8,154 nt of DNA from assembly GCA_947174725.1 (NCBI GenBank), contig CAMWKA010000065.1:1-8154 (forward strand), in the 5' to 3' direction. The DNA is from an uncultured Lachnospiraceae bacterium. Lineage in GTDB: Bacteria > Bacillota > Clostridia > Lachnospirales > Lachnospiraceae. The translations under genes were made by a program, and so were the position numbers. Numbering within the stretch: the stretch's first letter is position 1; each line of letters opens with the position of its first letter. The notes beneath the pieces are model-generated. The model did no database searches, was not told the DNA's origin, and saw only the letters and a program-made list of their open reading frames with translations. Shown here piece after piece: positions 1 through 6,338 of this stretch.

Positions 1-1062
1 ATACTGTCCCAAAAAGATTGCCCCAGCGTTCTTGATCTTTGTCATGACTTCATATGGATCCTTTGTTAGGATCTCCAGATGCTCGGAAGCGATCTCATTT
101 GCTGCCTCGATTGCATCTTCCATTGTATCTGCCACAAAGATCATTCCAAACTGCTCTAAGGATTTTCGGATAATTTCAGAGCGTTCCAGTTCTTTTGCCA
201 TCCGTTCCGCTTCCTCTGACACTTTTTCGGCAAGTTCTGAAGATGTTGTGATCATAATAGCAGATGCCATCTCGTCATGTTCCGCCTGTGATAACAGGTC
301 GGCTGCCGCATATAAAGGATCCGCTGTCTCATCGGCAAGTACAAGAATCTCGCTGGGCCCCGCCACCGAATCAATGCTTACCTGACCAAAAACCGCTTTT
401 TTTGCAAGGGCAACAAAGATATTGCCCGGCCCGCAGATCTTATCTGCTTTGGGAATACTCTCTGTTCCATATGCCAATGCCGCGATGGCCTGCGCCCCAC
501 CAGCCTTATAGACTTCGTCAACACCGGCGATCTTTGCAGCCGCCAGTGTGTTAGGATTCACCTTTCCGTCCCTTCCGGGCGGTGTGAGCATAACGATCCG
601 TTCTACTCCGGCAACCTTAGCCGGAATAATATTCATCAGCACTGAGGAAGGATATGCCGCTTTGCCGCCGGGCACATAGACTCCTGCAACTTCAAGCGGC
701 GTAAATTTTTGCCCTAACATCGATCCATCCTCTCTTGTATCGATCCAGCTGATCCGTTTTTGTTTCTCATGAAAAGCGCGGATATTCTCTGAAGCCCTTT
801 CCAGAACGCCGATAAATTCCGGCGGAACCTGCGCCATCGCCTCCGCGATCTCGGCCTCCGTCACCCTGACATTCTCTTTGGAGACCGCAACATGATCAAA
901 TTTTTCCGTATATTCAAATAACGCCTCATCTTTGCGCGTTTTCACATCCTCCAGAATCTCCCGGACAGTTTTTTCATATTCCTCAAAATGATTGGTACTG
1001 CGCTTCTGCAGCATCTCCTTTAGCGCGGTTTTATTTTCCTGATTTAAATGTTCAATACGCAT
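1..1062 (-). CDS. hisD: Histidinol dehydrogenase HisD (C-terminus cut by window edge)
   Basis: HisD oxidises L-histidinol through histidinal to L-histidine with two NAD+, the final steps of histidine synthesis, and is a cytosolic zinc enzyme. The open frame runs 354 codons without a stop from the ATG at 1060-1062 to the left edge; the family is usually about 430 residues, so roughly 75 C-terminal residues lie outside. Seen in the translation: GPGN at 211-214, the following AGPSEILVLAD segment (residues 234-244), and DLLSQAEHD with Gln259 and His262, which match two zinc ligands by E. coli numbering. The catalytic pair appears as Glu327-His328 in SEHLEI. The last visible residues, NAGAIFLGQY, also match the family. 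The remaining zinc ligands (Asp360 and His419 in E. coli) fall outside the window. A strong ribosome site GGGAGGGA at 1071-1078 lies 8 bases from the start. It follows hisG by 29 bases, so the two are almost certainly co-transcribed. No damage is seen in the visible part. Confidence 0.97.
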   Translation of the reverse strand, partial: MRIEHLNQENKTALKEMLQKRSTNHFEEYEKTVREILEDVKTRKDEALFEYTEKFDHVAVSKENVRVTEAEIAEAMAQVPPEFIGVLERASENIRAFHEKQKRISWIDTREDGSMLGQKFTPLEVAGVYVPGGKAAYPSSVLMNIIPAKVAGVERIVMLTPPGRDGKVNPNTLAAAKIAGVDEVYKAGGAQAIAALAYGTESIPKADKICGPGNIFVALAKKAVFGQVSIDSVAGPSEILVLADETADPLYAAADLLSQAEHDEMASAIMITTSSELAEKVSEEAERMAKELERSEIIRKSLEQFGMIFVADTMEDAIEAANEIASEHLEILTKDPYEVMTKIKNAGAIFLGQY

Positions 1063-1091
1063 TGACAGGTTCCCTCCCAGTAGTTTATTTT

Positions 1092-1739
1092 CTATTTAAC
1101 CAGTTCTTTTAACTCTCCGATGATCTTCCGGATCCGTTCATTTTCCATCCGCATGCTGACCTGATTGACGATCATTCTCGCGGACAACGGGCAGATCTCT
1201 TCCAGAACTTCCAAACCATTTTCCCTTAATGTGGAACCAGTCTCTACAATATCGACGATCACATCTGCCAGACCAACGATCGGTCCCAGTTCGACAGAAC
1301 CATTTAATTTAATAATATCAACCGTCTGGAATTTCTGATTATAGAAATAATCCTTGGCGATCCGCGGATACTTGCTGGCAACCCGGATCATCTCATGATG
1401 CTCCAACAGTTTCCGTGCAGACGCGGGACCGCAGATGCACATCCTGCATTTGCCAAACCCAAGGTCAAGCACTTCAAATGCGCGTCTGCCCTCCTCCATG
1501 ATCGTATCCTTGCCGACTACACCGATATCTGCCGCACCGTATTCTACATAAGTGGGAACATCCGGTCCCTTGGATAAAAAGAATTTTAATTTCAGTTCTT
1601 CATTTACAAAGATCAGTTTTCTTGTATTTTTATCATGCATCTCCTCGCAATTGATTCCGATCTGCTCCAATAATCCCAATGTTTTATCTGCAAGTCTCCC
1701 TTTCGTCAACGCAAAGGTGAGATACCGTTCCTGTTTCAT
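1092..1739 (-). CDS. hisG: ATP phosphoribosyltransferase catalytic subunit, short form (HisG-S)
   Basis: HisG joins ATP and PRPP to give phosphoribosyl-ATP, the committed first step of histidine synthesis. At 215 residues this is the short form, which lacks the C-terminal histidine-binding regulatory domain of the roughly 300-residue long form and in known cases needs HisZ as partner. The N-terminus carries the typical LTKGRL (11-16) and a ladder of periplasmic-binding-protein-like strands. The PRPP-binding family signature is at about 150-171, with GLADVIVDIVETGSTL readable at 156-171. The gene begins 25 bases after the hisZ stop, with an AGGG-type ribosome site about 9 bases before its ATG, and is followed 29 bases on by hisD. 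The direct hisZ-hisG adjacency supports the hetero-oligomeric arrangement. The frame is intact. Confidence 0.97.
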   Translation of the reverse strand: MKQERYLTFALTKGRLADKTLGLLEQIGINCEEMHDKNTRKLIFVNEELKLKFFLSKGPDVPTYVEYGAADIGVVGKDTIMEEGRRAFEVLDLGFGKCRMCICGPASARKLLEHHEMIRVASKYPRIAKDYFYNQKFQTVDIIKLNGSVELGPIVGLADVIVDIVETGSTLRENGLEVLEEICPLSARMIVNQVSMRMENERIRKIIGELKELVK

Positions 1740-1764
1740 GCTGCCTGTCCCTATGTCCTTTCCA

Positions 1765-2961
1765 TCATTTTATAATGATCACCGAAGCGGCGTGGTGTTT
1801 CGCCGCGTACTTCTTATAATCTTCCTCGGTTTTTCCCTCCGTATAAGGGATCGCCGCCGCCGCAATGCCTTTCCCGCGATGCTCTATGATCTGCTTCATT
1901 GCTTCTTCCCTGTGCGCGTCATCATAGACAAACCAAACCGTCTGTTCCTGAATCTCGGGTGTAAGTTTCTGCGCCGTCAGAGCGCTCATAATATCGTCCA
2001 ACAGGAACACGCATCCGATGGATGGCGCTTCCTTACCAAATCTCGTCAGCAGACCGTCATAGCGTCCTCCCTTCACGACTGCATCCCCAACTCCATAAGT
2101 ATATGCTTTGAAAATAATGCCGGTATAATAATGGAATTTAGAAAGCATTCCAAGATCAAAAGAAATATATTTTTCCAGTCCGTACCGTTTCTCCATCAAC
2201 TCATAAACCTGTTCCAGACGTTCCAACGCAAGCAGGGACCGTTCATATTTTATTTTCGTTTTTAAAGCATGAAGCTCCTCTATGGAACTGATCTCAGACG
2301 CCTCAAGAAGCAGCCTGACCGTTTCCTCCGTCACCTTATGCATCGTCAGAAGTTCTTCCGCGCCAAAGTAATTCTTAGCGGAGATATTGCTCCTAAGTTC
2401 ATCCAGCGTTTCCTCAGAAAGCGCCGCTTCTTCACAGAGCCCCTTAAAATAATTCATCTCGCCGATGCTGACCTGAAATTCCTCAAAACCACAGGCTCTC
2501 AATCCATCGATGACCATGCAGAGCATTTCCGCATCCGCATCCACAGAAGATTCTCCAATCAACTCTGCGCCGAGCTGCGTTGTTTCTTTTAATTTTCCCT
2601 GCAGCGCCGAACCATTGGTGAATACATTGCCCTCATAACTAAGACGGATCGGTACCGCGTCATCCATAAAATATTTGGCGGCACATCTTGCGATCGACGG
2701 TGTAAAGTCCGGGCGCAGTACCAGCGTATTGCCTTCCTTATCAAAAAATTTATACAGTTCCCTTGAAGGGGTTGTTCCGACTTCCCTGCTGAAGATATCA
2801 AAAAATTCAAACGTCGGCGTCTGAATGTCCTCATATCCATATAGGGAAAGACGCATATGAAGTTCCTCCTTCACCTTCTGCTTTCTTGCAAGCTCCATGC
2901 CGTAAATATCCCTGACGCCTTCCGGTGTATGTATCATCCTGTTTGCCATTTCAATAACCAT
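1765..2961 (-). CDS. hisZ: ATP phosphoribosyltransferase regulatory subunit HisZ
   Basis: HisZ is a histidyl-tRNA synthetase paralogue that binds short-form HisG and gives it activity and histidine feedback control. Visible class II synthetase features are HTPEGVRDIY at 11-20, the motif-2-like region LVLRPDFTPSIAR at 80-92 and RLSYEGNVF at 106-114, and GGRYDGLL at 298-305. In true HisRS the histidine-binding loop reads RGLDYY; here the aligned segment is SKFHYY (274-279), so the catalytic Arg is Ser274 and the Asp is His277. The C-terminal part (about 335-398) is shorter than, and unlike, a full anticodon-binding domain. Both points favour HisZ over HisRS, as does hisG 25 bases downstream. 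The start is uncertain: the ATG at 2959-2961 is used here, but an in-frame ATG at 2947-2949 is also possible. A GGAAAGG stretch (2963-2969) sits very close to the first and about 13 bases from the second. Confidence 0.95.
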   Translation of the reverse strand: MVIEMANRMIHTPEGVRDIYGMELARKQKVKEELHMRLSLYGYEDIQTPTFEFFDIFSREVGTTPSRELYKFFDKEGNTLVLRPDFTPSIARCAAKYFMDDAVPIRLSYEGNVFTNGSALQGKLKETTQLGAELIGESSVDADAEMLCMVIDGLRACGFEEFQVSIGEMNYFKGLCEEAALSEETLDELRSNISAKNYFGAEELLTMHKVTEETVRLLLEASEISSIEELHALKTKIKYERSLLALERLEQVYELMEKRYGLEKYISFDLGMLSKFHYYTGIIFKAYTYGVGDAVVKGGRYDGLLTRFGKEAPSIGCVFLLDDIMSALTAQKLTPEIQEQTVWFVYDDAHREEAMKQIIEHRGKGIAAAAIPYTEGKTEEDYKKYAAKHHAASVIIIK

Positions 2962-2991
2962 GCCTTTCCATAAACTGCAAAATACTTTAAC

Positions 2992-2999
2992 AGTATAGC
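2992..2999 (-). promoter_or_regulatory. Candidate promoter for hisZGD (extended -10)
   Basis: On the minus strand the 88-base gap between the pseudouridine synthase stop and hisZ contains TATACT (2992-2997), five of six to the -10 consensus, preceded by TG with one base between (TGCTATACT), an extended -10. The -35 position has only an A/T-rich TTTTAA-like hexamer (3015-3020), a poor match, as is often tolerated with an extended -10. The start point would be near 2985, giving a leader of about 25 bases. A 5-base inverted repeat, ATACT/AGTAT (2982-2986 and 2992-2996), overlaps the -10 and could be an operator or chance. No T-box stem, leader peptide or attenuator fits in so short a leader. Confidence 0.5.
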
Positions 3000-3049
3000 A
3001 TATCTATCCATAAATTAAAATCCTAAAAGTGAACACGCAAAACTTCCTA

Positions 3050-4069
3050 TCACCAGAAATATTCCGGCATCGGACATTCGATGCTCTTACCGGATATCCC
3101 GCCGGATTTTTCCGGCAGTTGCGGAAAGATGATCCTTCCGGCATGGAGCATCTGTATTTTCTTTATGCTTCCGTCCGGACTCCGGTAAGGATGCCCTCCA
3201 TATTTAAGATCGCCCGCAAGAGGATGTCCTATGGAAGCCAGATGCGCCCTGATCTGATGCGTCTTGCCGGTGATCAGCTCCACCTCCAACAAGGTAAACC
3301 CATCTTTATGCTCCAAGGTACGATAGTTCGTCTCAATCTTTGAAACATCCTTCCGATACTCTTCAGGAATTTCCGCCATATCATGATATACTGCCGCCTG
3401 ATTGGACTGACGGTCTTTATATAAAAAGCCCTCCATATGCTCCATGACCGCAGATTCGTTCCTGCCTGAAGTCTGAAGTTTCCCTTCTACCACCGCGTAA
3501 TAATATTTCTTAAGTTTGTGTTCTTTGATCAAATCAGTCACCAAACGGCTCCCTGCATACGTCTTGGCTCCGATCACAATACCGCTGGTATTGCGGTCCA
3601 AACGGTTACAGACAGACGGCCGGTAATGTGACAGTTCTACAGACTGCCCTTCTGCCAGAAGATATCCCGTGATCCACTCGTTTAAGGAAATACTTTCCGG
3701 CTGATCCTGCTGGCTTAAGACGCCAGCCGGTTTATGAAGGAAGATCAGATCATCCGTTTCCCCGATGACCTTGATATCTTTTAATTCCCGGTATGCCTTC
3801 CCATAGATCTTCAACATGTCGCCGTTTCCCGGAAGATCGTCGCATGCCATTCCTCTCATTTCCTCAAATGTCTCATCGGAAAAAAATACCCTGATCGAAT
3901 CCTGCGCCTGCAGCAATTCTTTTCCTTCTGCCTTTTTTCCGTTCAAAACGATATTTTTCCGGCGCAGCATTTTATATAAAAAGCCTGTCCCGGCGGCACG
4001 GAAATATTTTTTTAAAAATTTGTCCAGACGTTGTCCGGCGTCTTTTTCCTGTATAATGATCTCTTTCAT
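3050..4069 (-). CDS. Large-ribosomal-subunit-type pseudouridine synthase, RluA/RluC/RluD family
   Basis: The protein isomerises specific uridines to pseudouridine in RNA, by family in 23S rRNA. At 339 residues it has the usual two-part build: an N-terminal S4-like RNA-binding region (about 10-62, with QRLDKFLKKYF at 13-23 and an IVLNGKK turn at 40-46) and a catalytic domain from about 100. The catalytic motif NRLDRNTSG is at 155-163 with Asp158 as the predicted nucleophile, and HKPAGVLS at 112-119 is the usual lead strand. A second family motif, GKTHQIRAHL, is at 268-277, followed by GHPLAGDLKYG (281-291). The target position cannot be read from the sequence. It starts 10 bases after the stop of the upstream membrane protein gene, and the bases before the ATG (TAATAGCATT) hold no Shine-Dalgarno sequence, which suggests translation coupled to that gene. 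The start is well supported by the N-terminal domain. Confidence 0.93.
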   Translation of the reverse strand: MKEIIIQEKDAGQRLDKFLKKYFRAAGTGFLYKMLRRKNIVLNGKKAEGKELLQAQDSIRVFFSDETFEEMRGMACDDLPGNGDMLKIYGKAYRELKDIKVIGETDDLIFLHKPAGVLSQQDQPESISLNEWITGYLLAEGQSVELSHYRPSVCNRLDRNTSGIVIGAKTYAGSRLVTDLIKEHKLKKYYYAVVEGKLQTSGRNESAVMEHMEGFLYKDRQSNQAAVYHDMAEIPEEYRKDVSKIETNYRTLEHKDGFTLLEVELITGKTHQIRAHLASIGHPLAGDLKYGGHPYRSPDGSIKKIQMLHAGRIIFPQLPEKSGGISGKSIECPMPEYFW

Positions 4070-4079
4070 AATGCTATTA

Positions 4080-4712
4080 TTACAGTGTCAGATTCAGCAT
4101 CAGACGGAGGATCGCCTGATCTACTTCTCTATTCTCCGCTTTCTGTTCTTTCAATTCCTTCATTCTGCTTATGTACTTCTCCTGTTCTGAGAAGATCTTT
4201 ATGGCAACATTTTTGTGTCCATTCTGCTTTAACATGATCCGAATATGCTCTTCCGCTTTTTTATAATCAAATTTTTCCCAATCAGCAATACCAATCAGCG
4301 TTTTATTATGACAGCACATGGACAAAATCGGATAATCCTTCTCCTGACTGGTCATATAAAGATCATAAACGACAAGTAAAATATCCTCCGCTCCAACATC
4401 CGTTCCCTCCTGATCATGATCCTTTATATCATTCCCGTCAGGAGCCACGATCTCCTGTACCGCGTCATATAATCTCTGCGGGCAGCTGTACTTCTTCGCC
4501 TTGTTAAACATGATACAAGTGATCAGCTCTTTGGCTGCCGGCAAAAGCCCTAATACCGCCACAATCGTCAGAAGATTATTTTTTGTTCCCGCAATGAGGA
4601 TCCCGATCAATAAGACTCCAAAAGATGACGCAAAAAGGATCAGCGTCTTGATCAGTTCCCAGTGCATCTGTTTTTCTAAATACCCAAAATCCCCTTTTAT
4701 AATCCTGTTCAA
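4080..4712 (-). CDS. Membrane protein of unknown function, two predicted helices and cytosolic domain
   Basis: I do not recognise a characterised family. The 210-residue product has two closely spaced hydrophobic segments near its N-terminus (about 20-42 and 46-69), joined by a tight AGTKNN turn, then a soluble region of about 140 residues. That region has a mixed hydrophobic/charged pattern (ILLVVYDLYM at 111-120, a Cys-Cys pair at 133-134, DWEKFDY at 144-150) and a charged, probably helical end rich in Lys and Glu (about 175-200). The hairpin would anchor the soluble part at the membrane; its side is not certain. The start is a TTG at 4710-4712, since no upstream ATG is in frame and the next ATG (residue 16) would drop the well-formed KGDFGY start. 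A purine-rich GGAAAGGGA tract lies about 13 bases ahead, farther than ideal. The gene follows the SDR by 47 bases and precedes a pseudouridine synthase by 10, so an operon is likely, but context does not give a function. Confidence 0.85.
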   Translation of the reverse strand: MNRIIKGDFGYLEKQMHWELIKTLILFASSFGVLLIGILIAGTKNNLLTIVAVLGLLPAAKELITCIMFNKAKKYSCPQRLYDAVQEIVAPDGNDIKDHDQEGTDVGAEDILLVVYDLYMTSQEKDYPILSMCCHNKTLIGIADWEKFDYKKAEEHIRIMLKQNGHKNVAIKIFSEQEKYISRMKELKEQKAENREVDQAILRLMLNLTL

Positions 4713-4759
4713 TGAAATACTCTTATCCCTTTCCTTATACTTTCATGTGTCTGATATTA

Positions 4760-5521
4760 TCAATAAAACAGCCGCAGCACAGCATCCGGCATCCACTTCG
4801 CGATCCAGTAAAGCAAGCGGATCGTTCCACCATAGATCGACATTCGTTTCCCCGCTGCCGCGTCTATCATCGCCTGCCTGACAACACCCCGTGGATTTGC
4901 CATAAAATATTTTTTAAATGGTTTCATTCCCTGATACTGCTCAGCTCTGGTAAAAAACGGGGTATTGATACAGCCGGGACAGACGGTCATTACCCGGATA
5001 CCCAATTTTTTCAATTCTTTACCAATGGCTCTTGATAAGCTGAGTACATAGCTTTTTGTCGCTGCGTAAACAGCAAAATCCGACTGCGGTAAAAACGCGG
5101 CTGCCGACGCCACATTGATCATCATGGAACCGCGATGCATATATGGAATACAAAGCTTTGTCAGTACCGTCAACGCCTCGCAGTTTAACCGGATCATCCC
5201 CCTTAGATCCCTCGTATGCATCCGTTTGAAACTGCCAATCATCCCATAACCGGCGCAATTGATCAAAAGTCCAATCTCCGGATCCTGCCGGATCAACAGT
5301 TGTTCTATATAAAACATATCTTCCTTTGACGTCAGATCTGCCGAAACTATTCTGCAGGGAATCCCTGTATGACCGGTAATCTTTTCCCCCACAGTCTTGA
5401 GATTCCTTTTGCTGCGTGCCACCAGCCACAATTCATCAATATGCTTCCGGTAACATGCCGTATATAGAGCGAACCATTTTCCGATTCCCGATGATGCTCC
5501 CGTAATCAATGCGATCCGCAT
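4760..5521 (-). CDS. Short-chain dehydrogenase/reductase (SDR), substrate unknown
   Basis: A classical SDR of 253 residues with all the expected marks. The Rossmann glycine motif TGASSGIG is at 7-14, NCAG at 88-91, and the catalytic tetrad is Asn113, Ser139, Tyr152 and Lys156 (YAATK). The PG turn after the catalytic domain is in VCPG (180-183). The ARS after the second strand (35-37) suggests NADP(H) preference; this is inference. The last 20 or so residues are rich in Trp, Leu, Tyr and Arg and could form an amphipathic helix that sits on a membrane or mediates dimer contacts. No substrate can be assigned; it resembles the broad YqjQ/DltE-type group of Gram-positive SDRs. The ATG at 5519-5521 has a very strong ribosome site. 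It lies between rsuA (37 bases upstream) and a membrane protein gene and reads as part of the same transcript. Confidence 0.94.
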   Translation of the reverse strand: MRIALITGASSGIGKWFALYTACYRKHIDELWLVARSKRNLKTVGEKITGHTGIPCRIVSADLTSKEDMFYIEQLLIRQDPEIGLLINCAGYGMIGSFKRMHTRDLRGMIRLNCEALTVLTKLCIPYMHRGSMMINVASAAAFLPQSDFAVYAATKSYVLSLSRAIGKELKKLGIRVMTVCPGCINTPFFTRAEQYQGMKPFKKYFMANPRGVVRQAMIDAAAGKRMSIYGGTIRLLYWIAKWMPDAVLRLFY

Positions 5522-5526
5522 AAAAT

Positions 5527-5534
5527 ACCTCCTT
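5527..5534 (-). promoter_or_regulatory. Strong Shine-Dalgarno site for the SDR gene
   Basis: On the minus strand AAGGAGGT lies 5 bases before the ATG at 5519-5521. It is an eight-base perfect match to the 16S rRNA 3' end and the strongest site in the window. It fixes the SDR start and overlaps the edge of the A/T-rich repeat that precedes it. Confidence 0.85.
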
Positions 5535-5579
5535 TTAGTTTTTAAAAACTTTAGTTTTTTAAACTTTTAGTTTTATAAG
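5533..5579. repeat. Three tandem A/T-rich repeat units at the rsuA/SDR junction
   Basis: Three imperfect units of 15-17 bases follow one another on the plus strand, each beginning with TTTAG or TTTTAG, then a T run, then an A-rich end: 5533-5549, 5550-5564 and 5565-5579. The first contains the perfect 14-base palindrome AGTTTTTAAAAACT (5537-5550). On the minus-strand transcript they can form weak hairpins, the best being AAAAAC/GTTTTT with a four-base loop (5544-5559). The third unit encodes the last codons of rsuA (ending KLKV), and the stop lies in the second unit. They probably arose by slippage or small tandem duplication; a regulatory role is not shown. Confidence 0.75.
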
Positions 5580-6260
5580 TTCATCTTCCGTCAGCTTTCG
5601 ATATTCTCCCGGCTTAAGCGTCTCATCCAGCACAAGTTCTTTCATGGAGATCCGCTTCAGATAAACCACCCGGTTATCCAGCGCCTCAAACATCCTTTTG
5701 ATCTGGTGGTATCTGCCTTCGTGAAGCGTTACATACACATGCTGCGGATGGGAAGTCAATTCCAAGACTGCAGGCATCGTCAGATCTTCATCTCCAATGT
5801 CAATCCCTTCCTGAAACTTTCTGACTGCATCTTCCGTCACTTCTTTTTCCAATTCCACATAATACCGTTTATCAACATGCTTTGAAGGCGATAACAGCTG
5901 ATGAGACAATTCGCCGTCATTGGTCAGCAGCAAAAGTCCCTGGGTATCCTTGTCCAGTCTTCCAACCGGAAATAAATCCCCGGCATAAACCTCATCAATA
6001 TAGGAAAGTACGGAACGTTCTCCCTTTTCATATGTTGAGGAAACGCAGCCTGCCGGTTTGTAAAGCATGATATAATGATACTTTTCATAACTTATGGTCT
6101 TTCCGTCCACTGCGACCTTCGCTGTTTCTTCCTCCAGCTTGTATTCCGGACTTTTAATCACTTGTCCGTCTACCGTCGTTCTGCCGGCGCGGATCATTTT
6201 CTTGACTTCCTGTCTTGTTCCGTATTTATTTATTGCAAGAAAACGATCCAAACGCATCAT
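5559..6260 (-). CDS. rsuA: Pseudouridine synthase, RsuA/RluB family, probably 16S rRNA-specific RsuA
   Basis: The 233-residue protein has the RsuA/RluB/RluE/RluF build. An N-terminal S4 RNA-binding domain spans about 1-48 (MRLDRFLAINKYGTRQEVKKM start, with the VDGQVIKSP turn at 30-38), followed by the catalytic domain. HYIMLYKPAG is at 62-71, and the catalytic motif GRLDKDTQGLLLLTNDG is at 100-116 with Asp103 as the predicted nucleophile. The second family signature, EGRYHQIKRMF, is at 181-191. The length is close to E. coli RsuA (231), which makes U516 of 16S rRNA the likely target, but RluB or RluE/F activity cannot be excluded. Two ATGs stand in tandem at 6255-6260; a GAGGA site lies about 9 bases from the first. 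It heads the leftward gene run and diverges from the ylbJ-like gene 54 bases away. Its last four codons come from an A/T-rich repeat unit, so the extreme C-terminus is probably not conserved. Confidence 0.92.
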   Translation of the reverse strand: MMRLDRFLAINKYGTRQEVKKMIRAGRTTVDGQVIKSPEYKLEEETAKVAVDGKTISYEKYHYIMLYKPAGCVSSTYEKGERSVLSYIDEVYAGDLFPVGRLDKDTQGLLLLTNDGELSHQLLSPSKHVDKRYYVELEKEVTEDAVRKFQEGIDIGDEDLTMPAVLELTSHPQHVYVTLHEGRYHQIKRMFEALDNRVVYLKRISMKELVLDETLKPGEYRKLTEDELIKLKV

Positions 6261-6285
6261 AAATTGGTTTCCTCATCTCATATAT

Positions 6286-6338
6286 TTTATCCAAGAATAT
6301 CATGGAATATTATCATGCCCGGTCGTTCTTTATCCAAG
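6286..6338. repeat. 10-base direct repeat across the divergent rsuA/ylbJ region
   Basis: TTTATCCAAG occurs at 6286-6295 and again at 6329-6338, 43 bases apart, about four helical turns. The first copy is between the divergent genes and the second is inside the first codons of the ylbJ-like gene. Such same-face spacing would suit a regulator acting on both genes, but two copies only may be chance in A/T-rich DNA. Confidence 0.35.
6309..6337 (-). promoter_or_regulatory. Candidate promoter for the rsuA gene run
   Basis: On the minus strand TTGGAT (6332-6337) and GATAAT (6309-6314) are separated by exactly 17 bases, matching the -35 hexamer at three of six and the -10 at five of six. Transcription would start near 6302 and leave a leader of about 40 bases with the GAGGA ribosome site. 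The whole element lies over the start of the plus-strand ylbJ-like gene, so use of the two genes might interfere. The weak -35 keeps confidence low. Confidence 0.35.

Noticed and set aside
32..554. Plus-strand open frames of 117 and 96 codons.
   Set aside because: They are antisense to hisD, which has a full set of family motifs; the products are low-complexity and have no ribosome site.
1552..2265. Plus-strand open frame of 237 codons.
   Set aside because: It covers parts of hisG and hisZ on the opposite strand; the product is an unconvincing mix with no family features.
2962..3049. A T-box or histidine attenuator before hisZ.
   Set aside because: The gap is 88 bases with no stable stem, no T-box sequence and no His-rich leader peptide.
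6277..6308. Sigma-E-like promoter (TCATATA ... CATGGAAT) ahead of the ylbJ-like gene, tempting because SpoVV is a sporulation gene.
   Set aside because: The -10 matches at six of eight but the spacer is 16 bases, longer than usual, and the start point would fall on the ATG itself, leaving no leader or ribosome site.
6075..6314. Longer N-terminus for the ylbJ-like protein starting at 6075, or a TTG start at 6264.
   Set aside because: The extra part is antisense to rsuA, has no ribosome site and does not look like the family; the ATG at 6315 has a GGAA at proper distance.
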